A stretch of DNA of 35,431 bases from JBAXAB01 sp037142735 (GTDB lineage Bacteria > Patescibacteriota > Minisyncoccia > Phycocordibacterales > CAIZLB01), in the NCBI GenBank assembly GCA_037142735.1, contig JBAXAB010000008.1, positions 1-35,431 of the forward strand, read 5' to 3'. The position numbers and the translations under genes are program-made. Numbering within the stretch: position 1 is the first letter of the stretch; every line of letters begins with the position of its first letter. Below are positions 21,720 through 29,816 of the stretch, in pieces. Below the pieces are notes generated by a model. The model did not search any database. It saw only the letters and a list, made by a program, of their open reading frames with translations, and was not told the DNA's origin.

Positions 21720-22151
21720 TCAAAAATATATAAAGGTTTTTTCTATTTTTGGTGAAGCAAAAGAAATCATGAGTGTGCTTTTTATAATTAATGAAATTGG
21801 CAAAAGCTCGTTTGATGAAACATTGCCTACGGCGACCACATCAACATAAAAATCTCTACTGTTGGCTGGGCTAGTTTGATTTTTGATAACAGAATATGAA
21901 CAAGCAATTCCTTCGTTCACAGCCTCCGGTGGTGTAGTGGTACTAGAGACATATTGAAAATTGGCACTAAGGCGCGCCATCGCCACCTCACGACATGACA
22001 AAGCAGAGGCGATGGCGCGCTCATAATATGTCCCAAACAAGAAATCCTTTTGTCTGCTTATTGTTCCCTCCCCATGCGATGCAAACAACCCCGTTGCAAC
22101 CATCATTAAGATCAGCACAATCAATATCATCACGGCACCTTTCTCTTTCAT
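21720..22151 (-). CDS. PilX-like minor pilin or membrane-anchored protein
   Basis: A 143-residue protein with a short basic start (MKEKG) and one N-terminal hydrophobic helix (AVMILIVLILMMVATGLFAS), followed by an extracytoplasmic domain. A pattern such as KEKGAxMILIVLILMM, then YERAIASALSCREVAMARL, resembles PilX-type minor pilins and pseudopilins that follow a KGAxL motif instead of FTLIE. Two cysteines are present. It is about 60 nt upstream of the pilin gene at 21660 on the same strand and probably belongs to the same pilus. Confidence 0.55.
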   Translation of the reverse strand: MKEKGAVMILIVLILMMVATGLFASHGEGTISRQKDFLFGTYYERAIASALSCREVAMARLSANFQYVSSTTTPPEAVNEGIACSYSVIKNQTSPANSRDFYVDVVAVGNVSSNELLPISLIIKSTLMISFASPKIEKTFIYF

Positions 22152-22202
22152 GCCTTCAAACTATCAAACTTAGATTAAATTAAACTAAAGATGTAATCAA
22201 AA

Positions 22203-22832
22203 CTAATCTATCATTATCTTGGCACGTTTTTTGAAATATATATAAAAACCTAAAGCAACAAGAATAATCACACACGCCACCGCCCCCACTTCTGAAACAA
22301 TCTTGTCAATTAGACGAATATTGTGACCAAAAATAGATCCAATCGAAATATACAAACCAGACCATAGAAGAGCCCCGGCAATATTCCACTGTAGAAATCT
22401 TTTAGGTATTACATGAGTAGCCCCTGCAATTAACGAAATGATTGGTCTAATTGGGCCAATAAATCTTCCAAATAAAATACTTTTTCCTCCGTGTTTTTCA
22501 AAAAATGCCTGACCAGTCCTCAAATGTGACAACTTTAAAATACGATTATTCTCTTGGAAAAATCTACGTCCATATCTTCCTAATAAATATCCTCCTATAT
22601 CTCCAATAGTTGCTCCTATAGTAGATAACAAAATCATGAGGGCTAACGAACCATATCCTTTGGCTGAAAAAACTCCAAACAATAACAATAAAAATGTGCC
22701 TGGCATAAAAGTCCCAATGACTGGTGTAGACTCTAAAAGAGCCGCTATAAATACGAATAGGTACAAAGAAAGCTGGTGATGCTTAAACCCTTGCAAAAGA
22801 GAAAAGAGGTAGTTAGTGAGGACTTCAAACAT
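22203..22832 (-). CDS. DedA family (SNARE-associated/VTT) membrane protein
   Basis: A 209-residue integral membrane protein. Characteristic motifs are ESTPVIGTFMPGTFLLLLFG near residues 35-54, the GATIGDIGGYLLGRYGRRF region near 70-90, FFEKHGGKSILFGRFIGPIRP near 108-130 with the conserved Arg residues, and a final helix pair. DedA proteins are flippases or transporters for polyprenyl and other phospholipid carriers, needed for envelope homeostasis. It starts 17 nt after the FAD oxidoreductase stop and is the last gene of that minus-strand unit. Confidence 0.9.
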   Translation of the reverse strand: MFEVLTNYLFSLLQGFKHHQLSLYLFVFIAALLESTPVIGTFMPGTFLLLLFGVFSAKGYGSLALMILLSTIGATIGDIGGYLLGRYGRRFFQENNRILKLSHLRTGQAFFEKHGGKSILFGRFIGPIRPIISLIAGATHVIPKRFLQWNIAGALLWSGLYISIGSIFGHNIRLIDKIVSEVGAVACVIILVALGFYIYFKKRAKIMID

Positions 22833-22849
22833 TGTCTGTATAGTCTACC

Positions 22850-24268
22850 CTATAAGTCCTTTGGATCAAAGATCGAGGGGGGAAACTCTTCACCGGCAAG
22901 CATTTTACTGATTTTCATTCCTCCATATATTGAGGGAATAATTCCAATGCCATTACAGCCAAGATTGTACATCAGGTTTTTATTTTTAGGGTCAGGACCA
23001 ATCAATCGTATCCCTCCAGGGGTGTAGCACAACAATCCATGCCACTGAAACTTGTATTCAAAGTGTTCTCCTGGAATTTTCTTATATGTTTGCTTAACAA
23101 AGTCACTAATTTTGTCTCCCATTTTTTTATCAAACTGATACTCACGAACATATTTCCTCGTATCCCCGATTAATAATTCTGGACCACCGATACATACCAA
23201 GTTATGCCTCTCACCTTTCTCAATTTCAAATGGCCTTCTTGTTACGTAAAAATAAGGTGCCTCACTAAAAGCATCGCCACCTTTGTGACTCTTTAAAAAC
23301 TGCTCATCGTAATAACTAAGTCCTGCCGGCTGACGGTTAAGCTCCTCCAAGTACCCTGACATGTACCCAATTGCACCGTGTAACGACTGGTGGAATTTTG
23401 TATCAACATCTCTACCTGCGTTATTAATGAGACGAACTCTTTCGAATCCATTTGTACACAAAATTACCTTGCCACAATTCACATCGAAGATCTTTTCTTC
23501 TTTACCATCCTTACGATTGGTTCTCGTTTTTAAAAGAACCATATGTTTCTCCAATATCACTTCCTCGACAGAAGTGTGTTCTGCCAATTGAAATCGACCT
23601 TTGTATTTATTTAATAAATAACCAACCAACTCTTCTACCAACATTGCACTGTTAATAGCTGCTGTTTTTTGAGACACAACCGCAATATACTGCGCATTTT
23701 CAGTTTCTAAAAGTGACAAAATATCTTTATGTGGAATAAGCTCATACAATGATCTATACTCTTGAGGAATTTTTTCCAAACCTCGCACATGATCTGCAAT
23801 ATAAATTGGTGTAGTTGAAATTCCCGCTTCTCTGCGTAACGCGTTATTTTTCAATTCATCAATTAGTAATTCAATACCCGCATACCCGTTGTACCCCGCG
23901 AACGATGAAATAGGAGTGTGTAGGTTGGCTTCTTGAAAAATCTGATCTAACAGAATCCACGCAGAATGAAGTGCCCTCTCACCATCTGCTGCTTTCTCCA
24001 AACCATGCTCACGAACAATATCATGAAATTCACGCTCAAACGTAGCAACAACCTGCCCGGCATTATGACCAGTTGAGCCATGAGCAATGCGACTACCTTC
24101 TAATAGTAAAACTTGCTTGTCCGTATTTTTAAGGGTGAAATACGCTGTCATAACACCCGAGATTCCACCACCCACAATAGCAATATCTGTTTTTGTATCC
24201 TGATATAAAGTATCAATCGGACGGGTTATTTTTAACTGATGTAACCACGGCGAATTGTTAGGGTTCAT
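22850..24268 (-). CDS. FAD-dependent oxidoreductase, DAO (glycine/D-amino-acid oxidase) family
   Basis: A 472-residue flavoprotein. The dinucleotide-binding motif GGGISGV (in TDIAIVGGGISGVMTAY) is near residues 30-40, followed by GSTGHNAGQV, the FAD-contact segment of the DAO family. The C-terminal end has NLGCNGIGIIPSIYGG, the conserved G-x-G FAD-binding tail. It lacks membrane segments. Substrate unknown; amino-methyl oxidation (as in PuuB or MnmC-C relatives) is the usual chemistry. Its ATG is only 1 nt from the 3' end of tRNA-Phe, so translation probably begins on an RNA made by tRNA processing. Confidence 0.9.
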   Translation of the reverse strand: MNPNNSPWLHQLKITRPIDTLYQDTKTDIAIVGGGISGVMTAYFTLKNTDKQVLLLEGSRIAHGSTGHNAGQVVATFEREFHDIVREHGLEKAADGERALHSAWILLDQIFQEANLHTPISSFAGYNGYAGIELLIDELKNNALRREAGISTTPIYIADHVRGLEKIPQEYRSLYELIPHKDILSLLETENAQYIAVVSQKTAAINSAMLVEELVGYLLNKYKGRFQLAEHTSVEEVILEKHMVLLKTRTNRKDGKEEKIFDVNCGKVILCTNGFERVRLINNAGRDVDTKFHQSLHGAIGYMSGYLEELNRQPAGLSYYDEQFLKSHKGGDAFSEAPYFYVTRRPFEIEKGERHNLVCIGGPELLIGDTRKYVREYQFDKKMGDKISDFVKQTYKKIPGEHFEYKFQWHGLLCYTPGGIRLIGPDPKNKNLMYNLGCNGIGIIPSIYGGMKISKMLAGEEFPPSIFDPKDL

Positions 24269-24269
24269 G

Positions 24270-24342
24270 TGCCGAGGACCAGGTTCGAACTGGTGACCCC
24301 ACGCTCTTCAGGCGTATGCTCTACCAACTGAGCTACCTCGGC
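24270..24342 (-). tRNA. tRNA-Phe (anticodon GAA)
   Basis: Reading the minus strand: acceptor GCCGAGG/CCTCGGC, D-arm AGCTCAGTTGGTAGAGC, anticodon loop CTGAAGA between TACGC and GCGTG, T-loop GTTCGAACC, and discriminator A. CCA is not encoded. It sits between a membrane protein gene (3 nt away) and the FAD oxidoreductase start (1 nt away). Confidence 0.95.
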
Positions 24343-24345
24343 TTG

Positions 24346-24651
24346 CTAAAACTTTTTAAAGAAACTACTGAATCCACTACTTGTACTCGTGCTAGCAGTA
24401 GAAGGGTTCAGAAATGGATTAGTGGTGACTTTATTATAGACATTCATAAGAGGCGCAAGCATTGGTTCTACATAATAGTAGGCACCAAATGCAATACCTG
24501 CAATAATCAAGATTTTAAGGAGCGAGTAGGCTCGTGACCATCGATGGTATCGGTATAAAACCCCCATCATATGATGATCTCTGGTTACAATATCCTTAAT
24601 CTGCTTGATATCTTTTTGAATCTGTTCAATGTCCTCGTCTCTGTCGTCCAT
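24346..24651 (-). CDS. Single-pass membrane protein with coiled coil, unknown
   Basis: A 101-residue protein. Residues 1-25 form a charged coiled coil (DIEQIQKDIKQIKDIVTRDH). A transmembrane helix follows at ~45-62 (LLKILIIAGIAFGAYYYV), then an extracytoplasmic Ser/Thr-rich tail ending GFSSFFKKF. No family name is known to me; this architecture is common for small Patescibacterial membrane proteins. It lies 23 nt downstream of the methyltransferase and 3 nt upstream of tRNA-Phe on the same strand, so it is probably co-transcribed with both. Confidence 0.65.
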   Translation of the reverse strand: MDDRDEDIEQIQKDIKQIKDIVTRDHHMMGVLYRYHRWSRAYSLLKILIIAGIAFGAYYYVEPMLAPLMNVYNKVTTNPFLNPSTASTSTSSGFSSFFKKF

Positions 24652-24674
24652 AAAAATATCCTAACATATTTAAT

Positions 24675-25547
24675 CTATATTTTCCAACGTGCCACGATTC
24701 CACATGGAAGGAGGCGTTTGTGTTTTGATTCTTGTATGACAAGTTCCCCACTCTCTACTGTACCCCCGTATTTCTGCTGTATAACCGTAATATTCTGAGC
24801 GTAGGCAATTGCTGAATACCCTGCCGAGTATCCATTCAATACAAAAAATAATGGATTATCACTAAGGAGGTTAATACAATCATCGATAAGGGGCAGAAAT
24901 CCTTCTTCGATCTTCCAGACCTCTCCTTTGGCCCCTCGTCCATATGCTGGTGGATCCATCACAATCGCGTCGTATTTATTTCCCCGACGAATTTCTTTTT
25001 TTACAAAAGCCAATGCATCATCCAGCATCCAGCGAATAGGTTTATCTTTTAATCCAGACAATTCAGCATTTTCATTGGCCCATGTAATAGCAGATTTTGA
25101 GGCATCAACATGAGTGACCTCTGCACCCGCCTTCGCACACACAAGTGTTGCCCCTCCGGTGTAACCAAATAAATTTAAAACTTTAATTGGCCTTTTACTT
25201 TCAGAAATAAGTTTTTCCATCCATTGCCAATTAGCAAGCTGTTCTGGAAAAAGACCGGTGTGCTTGAACGGAGAAAGTTTTATCTTCAAAGTAATTCCCC
25301 CGAAGTTAATCGGCCAGCTTTCCAGAACCTCATTCCAATTTCCCCTTTCTCCATCCCCACTTCTAAATTCTGCATCTGATTTCCATGTTTTAGTGTCTGT
25401 TGCCCATAGAGCTTGTGGGTCGGGACGGGATAGTACAAATTTACCGTAGCGCTCGAGTTTATAGTTTGAGCCACTATCCAGCAATTCATAGTCAGGTTGA
25501 GCTTCGGTGATGAAAAGATTGAGGTTTTCTATGTTGTTTTGGGTCAT
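24675..25547 (-). CDS. Class I SAM-dependent methyltransferase, RlmI/RlmK-like
   Basis: A 290-residue protein. SAM-binding motif I is VLNLFGYTGGATLVCAKAGA near 120-140, followed by the acidic THVDASKSA; the catalytic motif DPPAYG is near 200 in IVMDPPAYGRG. N-terminal WPINFGGITLKIKL and the HTGLFPEQLANW segment are typical of rRNA m5C methyltransferases of the RlmI group and related COG1092 proteins. It probably modifies rRNA, but other RNA substrates are possible. It heads the minus-strand unit leading to tRNA-Phe, the oxidoreductase and DedA. Confidence 0.85.
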   Translation of the reverse strand: MTQNNIENLNLFITEAQPDYELLDSGSNYKLERYGKFVLSRPDPQALWATDTKTWKSDAEFRSGDGERGNWNEVLESWPINFGGITLKIKLSPFKHTGLFPEQLANWQWMEKLISESKRPIKVLNLFGYTGGATLVCAKAGAEVTHVDASKSAITWANENAELSGLKDKPIRWMLDDALAFVKKEIRRGNKYDAIVMDPPAYGRGAKGEVWKIEEGFLPLIDDCINLLSDNPLFFVLNGYSAGYSAIAYAQNITVIQQKYGGTVESGELVIQESKHKRLLPCGIVARWKI

Positions 25548-25682
25548 ATAGTTTTAATTATAGTACCTTCTAAATGCAAAATAACAAAGTGCAACTTGGT
25601 GAGTATTACAGGCCAGTCGTCTGCAACTTCAATTTACACAAAAATTAATAATTTATTAATGTGTACCACCTACACTATTTTA

Positions 25683-26197
25683 GTGGAGAACATACACATC
25701 TATATCGATGGAAACAATCTCCATCGCAGGGCAAGCGATCTAGGTTTTGTAATAAATTATAAAAAATTTACTGGATGGCTTAAGTAGAAATATAAAGCCA
25801 AGAATATCTACTTATTTTAGGTTTTATCAGTAAATTAAAGGAATATTACGCTCAACTAACTGAAAGCGGTCTCATTTTAATTTTTAAAGAAGTTGCGTAC
25901 AGTAACAATTCCGTTAAAGGTAACTGTGACGCGGAAATGGTATTAAAGGTCGTGTCTGATTTTTATACTAAATATTTTACTAGTTGCTTGATAATTACTG
26001 GTGATGGAGATTTCGGATGTCTTGTTGAGTTTTTGAAAAATAATAATGCGCTTTCTGGAGTTGTTGCTCCAGACAAAAATACTTGTTCATTTTTGCTGAA
26101 GAGGAACAAGACTCCTATAACATTCCTAAACTCACACTACCATAAGTTTTCGAACACTAAAAATGAAAAGGCCCCCAATGCAGACGTATCTGCATAA
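25683..26197 (+). pseudogene. Decayed NYN-domain (LabA/DUF88) nuclease gene
   Basis: Two open pieces in different frames make one NYN protein. The first (from the GTG at 25683) gives IHIYIDGNNLHRRASDLGF and KKFTGWLK; the second gives GFISKLKEYYAQLTESGL, GNCDAEMVLKVVSDFYTK, IITGDGDFGCLVEFLK and VAPDKNTCSFLL. At ~25785 the Gln codon expected in GWLKQKYK is TAG. A few codons later YLFLGF is broken by loss of one T from a T run. Both nuclease Asp motifs (IDGNN, TGDGDFG) are otherwise intact, so inactivation looks recent. A sequencing error could explain the deletion but hardly both. Relatives degrade or cut RNA. Confidence 0.75.
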
Positions 26198-26207
26198 GGG
26201 CCCTTTT
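26167..26207 (+). terminator. Intrinsic terminator overlapping the NYN pseudogene end
   Basis: AAAAGGCCCCCAATGCAGA pairs imperfectly (16 of 19) with TCTGCATAAGGGCCCTTTT around CGTA. Confidence 0.65.
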
Positions 26208-26256
26208 CTTAAGTTAATGAGAATTATATACCTAAAATTTTAGCTGTCAAATCTAT

Positions 26257-26331
26257 TGGTGCCACCAGCAGGAATTGAACCTACATCTATCCCTTAGGAC
26301 GGGACTGTTCTATCCGTTGAACTATGGCGGC
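26257..26331 (-). tRNA. tRNA-Arg (anticodon CCT)
   Basis: Minus strand: acceptor GCCGCCA/TGGTGGC, D-arm AGTTCAACGGATAGAAC, anticodon loop GTCCTAA between GTCCC and GGGAT, T-arm GTAGG/CCTGC with loop TTCAATT, discriminator A, and an encoded CCA. Located 26 nt after the FKBP stop on the same strand. Confidence 0.93.
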
Positions 26332-26357
26332 AGGCGCGCATCAAATGCGCGTAGTGA

Positions 26358-26846
26358 CTATGGTCTCTTGATATCCACCAACTCTACATCAAACAATAGC
26401 GTAGAGTTCTTTGGAATAAGAGCCCCTCCTTTACCATCTGGAATTTCATGGTCACCATATCCTAATTCTGGTGGAATAGTTAATTTCTTCTTCTCTCCGA
26501 TTTTCATACCAAGAATCCCCTGATCCCAACCTTTAATCACTTGACCAACTCCTAATGTAAAATTGAATGGTACTCCTCGATCAATTGAACTGTCGAATTT
26601 CTTACCATTTGTAAGTGTACCTGTGTACTGAACGAAAACTGTATCACCCACCTGTGCTGTCATGTTTGAATCTTGTGTCATTTTTGTTGTTGTTGAATTA
26701 TTAATTATTGGTGTGCTTGTGGCATTATCTACTTGGATATCAGCATTTATTGGTGCTGAATTATTTGACTGTGAAGCAACTACAAAGACTAGGACCGCAA
26801 CCAGCACTACTATCCCTATAAAAATATATACTGTGTTTTTACTCAT
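26358..26846 (-). CDS. Membrane-anchored FKBP-type peptidyl-prolyl isomerase
   Basis: A 162-residue protein: an N-terminal membrane anchor (VYIFIGIVVLVAVLVFVVAS), a Ser/Asn/Thr linker, and a complete FKBP domain of ~100 residues. The domain shows VGDTVFVQYTGTLTNGKKFD, SSIDRGVPFNFTLG, VIKGWDQGILGMKIGEK, TIPPELGYGD and LLFDVELVDI, with the usual active-site Tyr, Phe, Asp, Val/Ile and Trp positions. It should catalyse proline cis-trans isomerisation of exported proteins outside the membrane. I chose the ATG at 26844-26846; the longer frame adds 16 residues overlapping the glutaredoxin gene. It is 13 nt after the glutaredoxin stop. Confidence 0.92.
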   Translation of the reverse strand: MSKNTVYIFIGIVVLVAVLVFVVASQSNNSAPINADIQVDNATSTPIINNSTTTKMTQDSNMTAQVGDTVFVQYTGTLTNGKKFDSSIDRGVPFNFTLGVGQVIKGWDQGILGMKIGEKKKLTIPPELGYGDHEIPDGKGGALIPKNSTLLFDVELVDIKRP

Positions 26847-26859
26847 AATTGATATTGGA

Positions 26860-27114
26860 TTATTTCCCACCTGCAGCCCCAGATCCTTCAGCAATCATTT
26901 TTTCTAATAAATTTTGATCAAATCCCACAATAACCTGATTGTTGATTTCTATAACAGGAACGCCCATCTGACCGCTTATTTCGATCATCTTCTTCCTTTC
27001 TTCGATATTAGCCGCCACGTCTACTTCGGTAAATTCAACATTTTTCTCCTTAAAAAGTTCCTTGGCCGCATGGCAGTATGTGCAAGACGGCGTACTATAT
27101 ATTTTTATTGTCAT
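26860..27114 (-). CDS. Glutaredoxin/NrdH-like redox protein
   Basis: An 84-residue single-domain thioredoxin-fold protein: strand TIKIYSTPS, active site CTYC (Cys11, Cys14), helix HAAKELFKEKNV, strand FTEVDVAA, cis-Pro segment MGVPVIEI and IVGFDQNLLEKM. This matches NrdH/YruB-type glutaredoxins, small cytoplasmic reductants of ribonucleotide reductase or other disulphides. The C-terminal tail is Gly/Ala-rich (GSGAAGGK). It is the first gene of a grx-FKBP-tRNA-Arg unit and is divergent from the CARDB protein gene. Confidence 0.9.
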   Translation of the reverse strand: MTIKIYSTPSCTYCHAAKELFKEKNVEFTEVDVAANIEERKKMIEISGQMGVPVIEINNQVIVGFDQNLLEKMIAEGSGAAGGK

Positions 27115-27154
27115 AATGTTGCAAATTATACACCAAAAGGAATCCGGGGTGTGA

Positions 27155-27182
27155 TTGACAAATCCATAGGGTATTATATAAT
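27155..27182 (+). promoter_or_regulatory. Consensus promoter of the CARDB surface protein gene
   Basis: TTGACA (27155-27160), 16 nt, TATAAT (27177-27182): both hexamers are perfect. The ATG at 27181 lies in the -10 box, so the real start must be the ATG at 27193, 10 nt downstream. Confidence 0.8.
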
Positions 27183-27192
27183 GGTGTTATTA

Positions 27193-28392
27193 ATGGAAAA
27201 TCAACCAAAAACACCTATGAGAACTTTCTTTCGCGTCGTTATTGTTGGGGCTATAATCTTGGTTCTGGTATTTTTAAGTATCGGAATTGTTAAGATAGTA
27301 CCGAAGGTAGTTTCTTCTTTAGCCTCTGCCACAGTCTCTATTACTTCACTTTTTGATGGGAATGCCACTTCTACTAAAGCCAACACAAGTGGCGGCTTTG
27401 TTGTGGTTGGTAACAATGCTACTTCGACCTCATCTACACATACTGCAACAACCACTTCAAACGGCTCGACACAAAATACAAATCAGAATACAAATACTTC
27501 AACATCTAATACATCTGTAACTACATCAACAAACAATTCTCACTCAGGTGGATCAAGCTACAATAACGGTTATACAACTAACTACACTAACGGTACGCCT
27601 GACGTAGCTGTCATGATTCTTTCAAAAGGTGTGATCAACCCATCTAACGGTGCATACGTAGATACAAATAATTTTACCACTTCTGACACTGTCGTCATAA
27701 AATTCAAGATTGAAAACCGTGGTACCGCTCCAACGGGCACTTTTAATATCTCTGTCACGATGCCTGCAAGTAATTCAGCTGATCAATTGCGCCAAATCAC
27801 TAATGTAGGATCAATCCCTGCTGGTGCTGCAATTGAGGCTCAGGCAGTCTTCACTAATCCCCAAATTGGTAACAACTTACCTGTCACTATTACCGTTGAT
27901 CCTTCTGGACTAACTCGGGATTCAAATCGCACTAACAACGTCGCTTCTATCGGTCTAAATGTTGTTCAGGGTTCAAACTACAACGGATACAATACAGGCA
28001 ATAACACAACTTACGGTCAGCCAGATTTCACTGTTCAAATTTTACAAGTCGGAACACTCGATGCCTACAATCGATTTATTCCATCAACTAACATTCCAGC
28101 TAACGGACGCGTTGCGGTTCAATTCCGTGTGATCAACCGAGGGAACAATGCCAACGTTTCAAATGTGTGGGGCTTTAGAGCTGAGTTGACTGATTATCCT
28201 AATGCCAACAAAATATACAATTCTGATATTCAAGCGGGTCTTGTAGGTGGACAAATCGCAACCTTCACTCTTGGCTTTGACAACCTACGCTATGGATCAA
28301 ACTCAATTACGATTTATGCAGATTCTCAGAATAATGTGTACGAAAATAATGAAAACAACAACGTAGGTAGCGTTAGTTTCAACGTATACTAA
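27193..28392 (+). CDS. Surface protein with two CARDB-like adhesion domains
   Basis: A 399-residue membrane-anchored or secreted protein. The N-terminal helix (FFRVVIVGAIILVLVFLSIG) is followed by a ~75-residue Ser/Thr/Asn stalk (TSNTSVTTSTNNSHSG) that should be extended and could be glycosylated. Two CARDB-type Ig-like domains follow: PDVAVMILSKG ... FKIENRGTAPTG ... DSNRTNNVASI, and PDFTVQILQVG ... FRVINRGNNANVSN ... ENNENNNVGSV. Each has the PDLxV, NxG and ExNExNN signatures. Such modules bind ligands or cell surfaces. I chose the ATG at 27193 from the promoter position. It may serve host attachment if this is an episymbiotic lineage (inference). Confidence 0.85.
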   Translation: MENQPKTPMRTFFRVVIVGAIILVLVFLSIGIVKIVPKVVSSLASATVSITSLFDGNATSTKANTSGGFVVVGNNATSTSSTHTATTTSNGSTQNTNQNTNTSTSNTSVTTSTNNSHSGGSSYNNGYTTNYTNGTPDVAVMILSKGVINPSNGAYVDTNNFTTSDTVVIKFKIENRGTAPTGTFNISVTMPASNSADQLRQITNVGSIPAGAAIEAQAVFTNPQIGNNLPVTITVDPSGLTRDSNRTNNVASIGLNVVQGSNYNGYNTGNNTTYGQPDFTVQILQVGTLDAYNRFIPSTNIPANGRVAVQFRVINRGNNANVSNVWGFRAELTDYPNANKIYNSDIQAGLVGGQIATFTLGFDNLRYGSNSITIYADSQNNVYENNENNNVGSVSFNVY

Positions 28393-28404
28393 TCATTAAA
28401 AAAT

Positions 28405-28451
28405 TAAATATAAAAAGAAGATGCCCCCGTCGCCTGAAAGGCAACGGGGGC
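28405..28451 (-). terminator. Intrinsic terminator of GC-rich orphan gene (minus strand)
   Basis: GCCCCCGT and ACGGGGGC with an inner GCC/GGC pair (28423-28451). The T-rich run lies on the minus strand (CTTCTTTTT). Confidence 0.8.
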
Positions 28452-28477
28452 TGAATCTTGTCTGGGGCTTGTTTTCC

Positions 28478-28963
28478 TTACGGCGTCGGCGCCGTCAGGT
28501 CACTGATGGTCAGCTTCGCCTGGCGAAGAGCGGCTTGAAACCTCATGCTTTCGATCTCTGGCATGGCCATAGCCCTCCGGAGGTCGCTGATGAGGAGAGC
28601 CCGGTCAAGAGCCGGGGCGTGCTCTTTGATGACAGCACTCAGATCCTCCGGTTTGAGACCAAAAAGACCTGCGAACCGGCAGAAGGTCCCTAGTAGTGGG
28701 TGACGAATGTTGCACAAAAGTTCAACCGGGGACGCCACAACTTCTCCATAGGTACAGCGTGAAAAGCAGTCCTCGATCCTGAAGTGCACACCATTAGTGC
28801 CTTGCATGTAGTCGATCACGACCGCCCTTTTTGAACTTGCCCTCTGTGGGCAGATGTCCGTGATATCGATGGAATGCCGGCACTTGAGGGCCTCGCGGGT
28901 CAAGATGTCCCCTGCCTCGGTCCATTTCCCGACCCTGTCAGGTCGTTTCCTTATTTTGCTCAT
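28478..28963 (-). CDS. GC-rich orphan protein, unknown
   Basis: A 161-residue soluble protein, GC-rich against AT-rich surroundings. It starts with a basic stretch (MSKIRKRPDRVGKWTEAG) and has four cysteines (CRHS, ICPQ, CFSRC), then a mostly helical C-terminal half (AVIKEHAPALDRALLISDL, then RFQAALRQAKLTISDLTAP). No family recognised. It has a strong Shine-Dalgarno (GGAGGA, 7 nt before the ATG) and a C/A-rich leader, unlike the leaderless genes around it, and ends in its own strong terminator. Same style as the genes at 11358, 16169, 17283 and 20032. Confidence 0.6.
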   Translation of the reverse strand: MSKIRKRPDRVGKWTEAGDILTREALKCRHSIDITDICPQRASSKRAVVIDYMQGTNGVHFRIEDCFSRCTYGEVVASPVELLCNIRHPLLGTFCRFAGLFGLKPEDLSAVIKEHAPALDRALLISDLRRAMAMPEIESMRFQAALRQAKLTISDLTAPTP

Positions 28964-29085
28964 AGTTTGTCCTCCTACAATTCTTGCTTTGGTTGGTTTG
29001 GTGGTTCAGTTTTGGACAAGAGAATAGATCTCAGTCCAAAATAACCCTACAATACTTTGCATGCTTTGTAAATACACCCGCCAAC

Positions 29086-29802
29086 TTACCCAACGAGTCC
29101 ATCCTTTATATGTATGATTCTGTCTGCCTCTTTGGCGTACTCTTCTTCATGAGTCACCATCACAATTGTCTGACCATTCTTGTGAAGCTCTTTAAAAATT
29201 TCCATCACCATTTTAGAAGATTCATTATCGAGATTAGCAGTTGGTTCATCGGCAAATAAAATACTTGGTTCATGCGAAATGGCACGAGCAATACTGACAC
29301 GCTGCTGTTCTCCTCCTGAAAGTTTTCCGGGTAAATTATTCAAACGTGTACCTAGACCCACCCTTGTTAGAGTATCGTCAGCAATAGTGTAAGCATCTTT
29401 TTTAGGAATCTCTTGCATCAATAATGGCAAAGCGACATTTTCACGTGCCGACAAATCAGGTAACAATGCATAGTCTTGAAACACATAACCCAATTCTCTT
29501 AATCTAAAATCCACTCTTTCATCATTATTTAAATTAGCAATGTTGACGCCGTCAATCAAAATCTTACCCGCTGTCGGTTGATCCAAAAGACTAATTTGGT
29601 ACAACAAGGTACTTTTTCCAGCACCAGAGCGGCCCATAATGGCAACAAACTCTCCTCTTTTAATATGCAAATCAATACCTTTCAAAATCTTGGTCTCTTT
29701 ATTTCCATCGATAAAACTTTTCTCTAGCCCCACAGTTTCTATTATATGAGCATTATGAATCATGTGTGCCCGAGCTTTTTTGTTAAGTAGTGGATGTGTC
29801 AT
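29086..29802 (-). CDS. ABC transporter ATPase, MacB/LolD-type
   Basis: A 238-residue nucleotide-binding protein with Walker A GRSGAGKS (~57-64), Q-loop VFQDYALLP, signature LSGGEQQR (~161-168), Walker B ILFADEP (~181-187) and the H-loop VTHEEE. Sequence style (ETVGLEKSF, then KGIDLHIKRGEFVAIMG) is that of the MacB/LolD/FtsE subgroup, which drives mechanotransmission exporters rather than classical import. It is 14 nt downstream of the permease and is the last gene of a three-gene operon. The first ~18 residues may be excess; an internal ATG at residue 14 is possible. Confidence 0.9.
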   Translation of the reverse strand: MTHPLLNKKARAHMIHNAHIIETVGLEKSFIDGNKETKILKGIDLHIKRGEFVAIMGRSGAGKSTLLYQISLLDQPTAGKILIDGVNIANLNNDERVDFRLRELGYVFQDYALLPDLSARENVALPLLMQEIPKKDAYTIADDTLTRVGLGTRLNNLPGKLSGGEQQRVSIARAISHEPSILFADEPTANLDNESSKMVMEIFKELHKNGQTIVMVTHEEEYAKEADRIIHIKDGLVG

Positions 29803-29816
29803 TTATTTATTATTGA

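Noticed and set aside
26914..27192. Long N-terminal extension of the CARDB protein
   Set aside because: This part is antisense to the glutaredoxin gene and includes the promoter; the start at 27193 fits the TTGACA/TATAAT pair.
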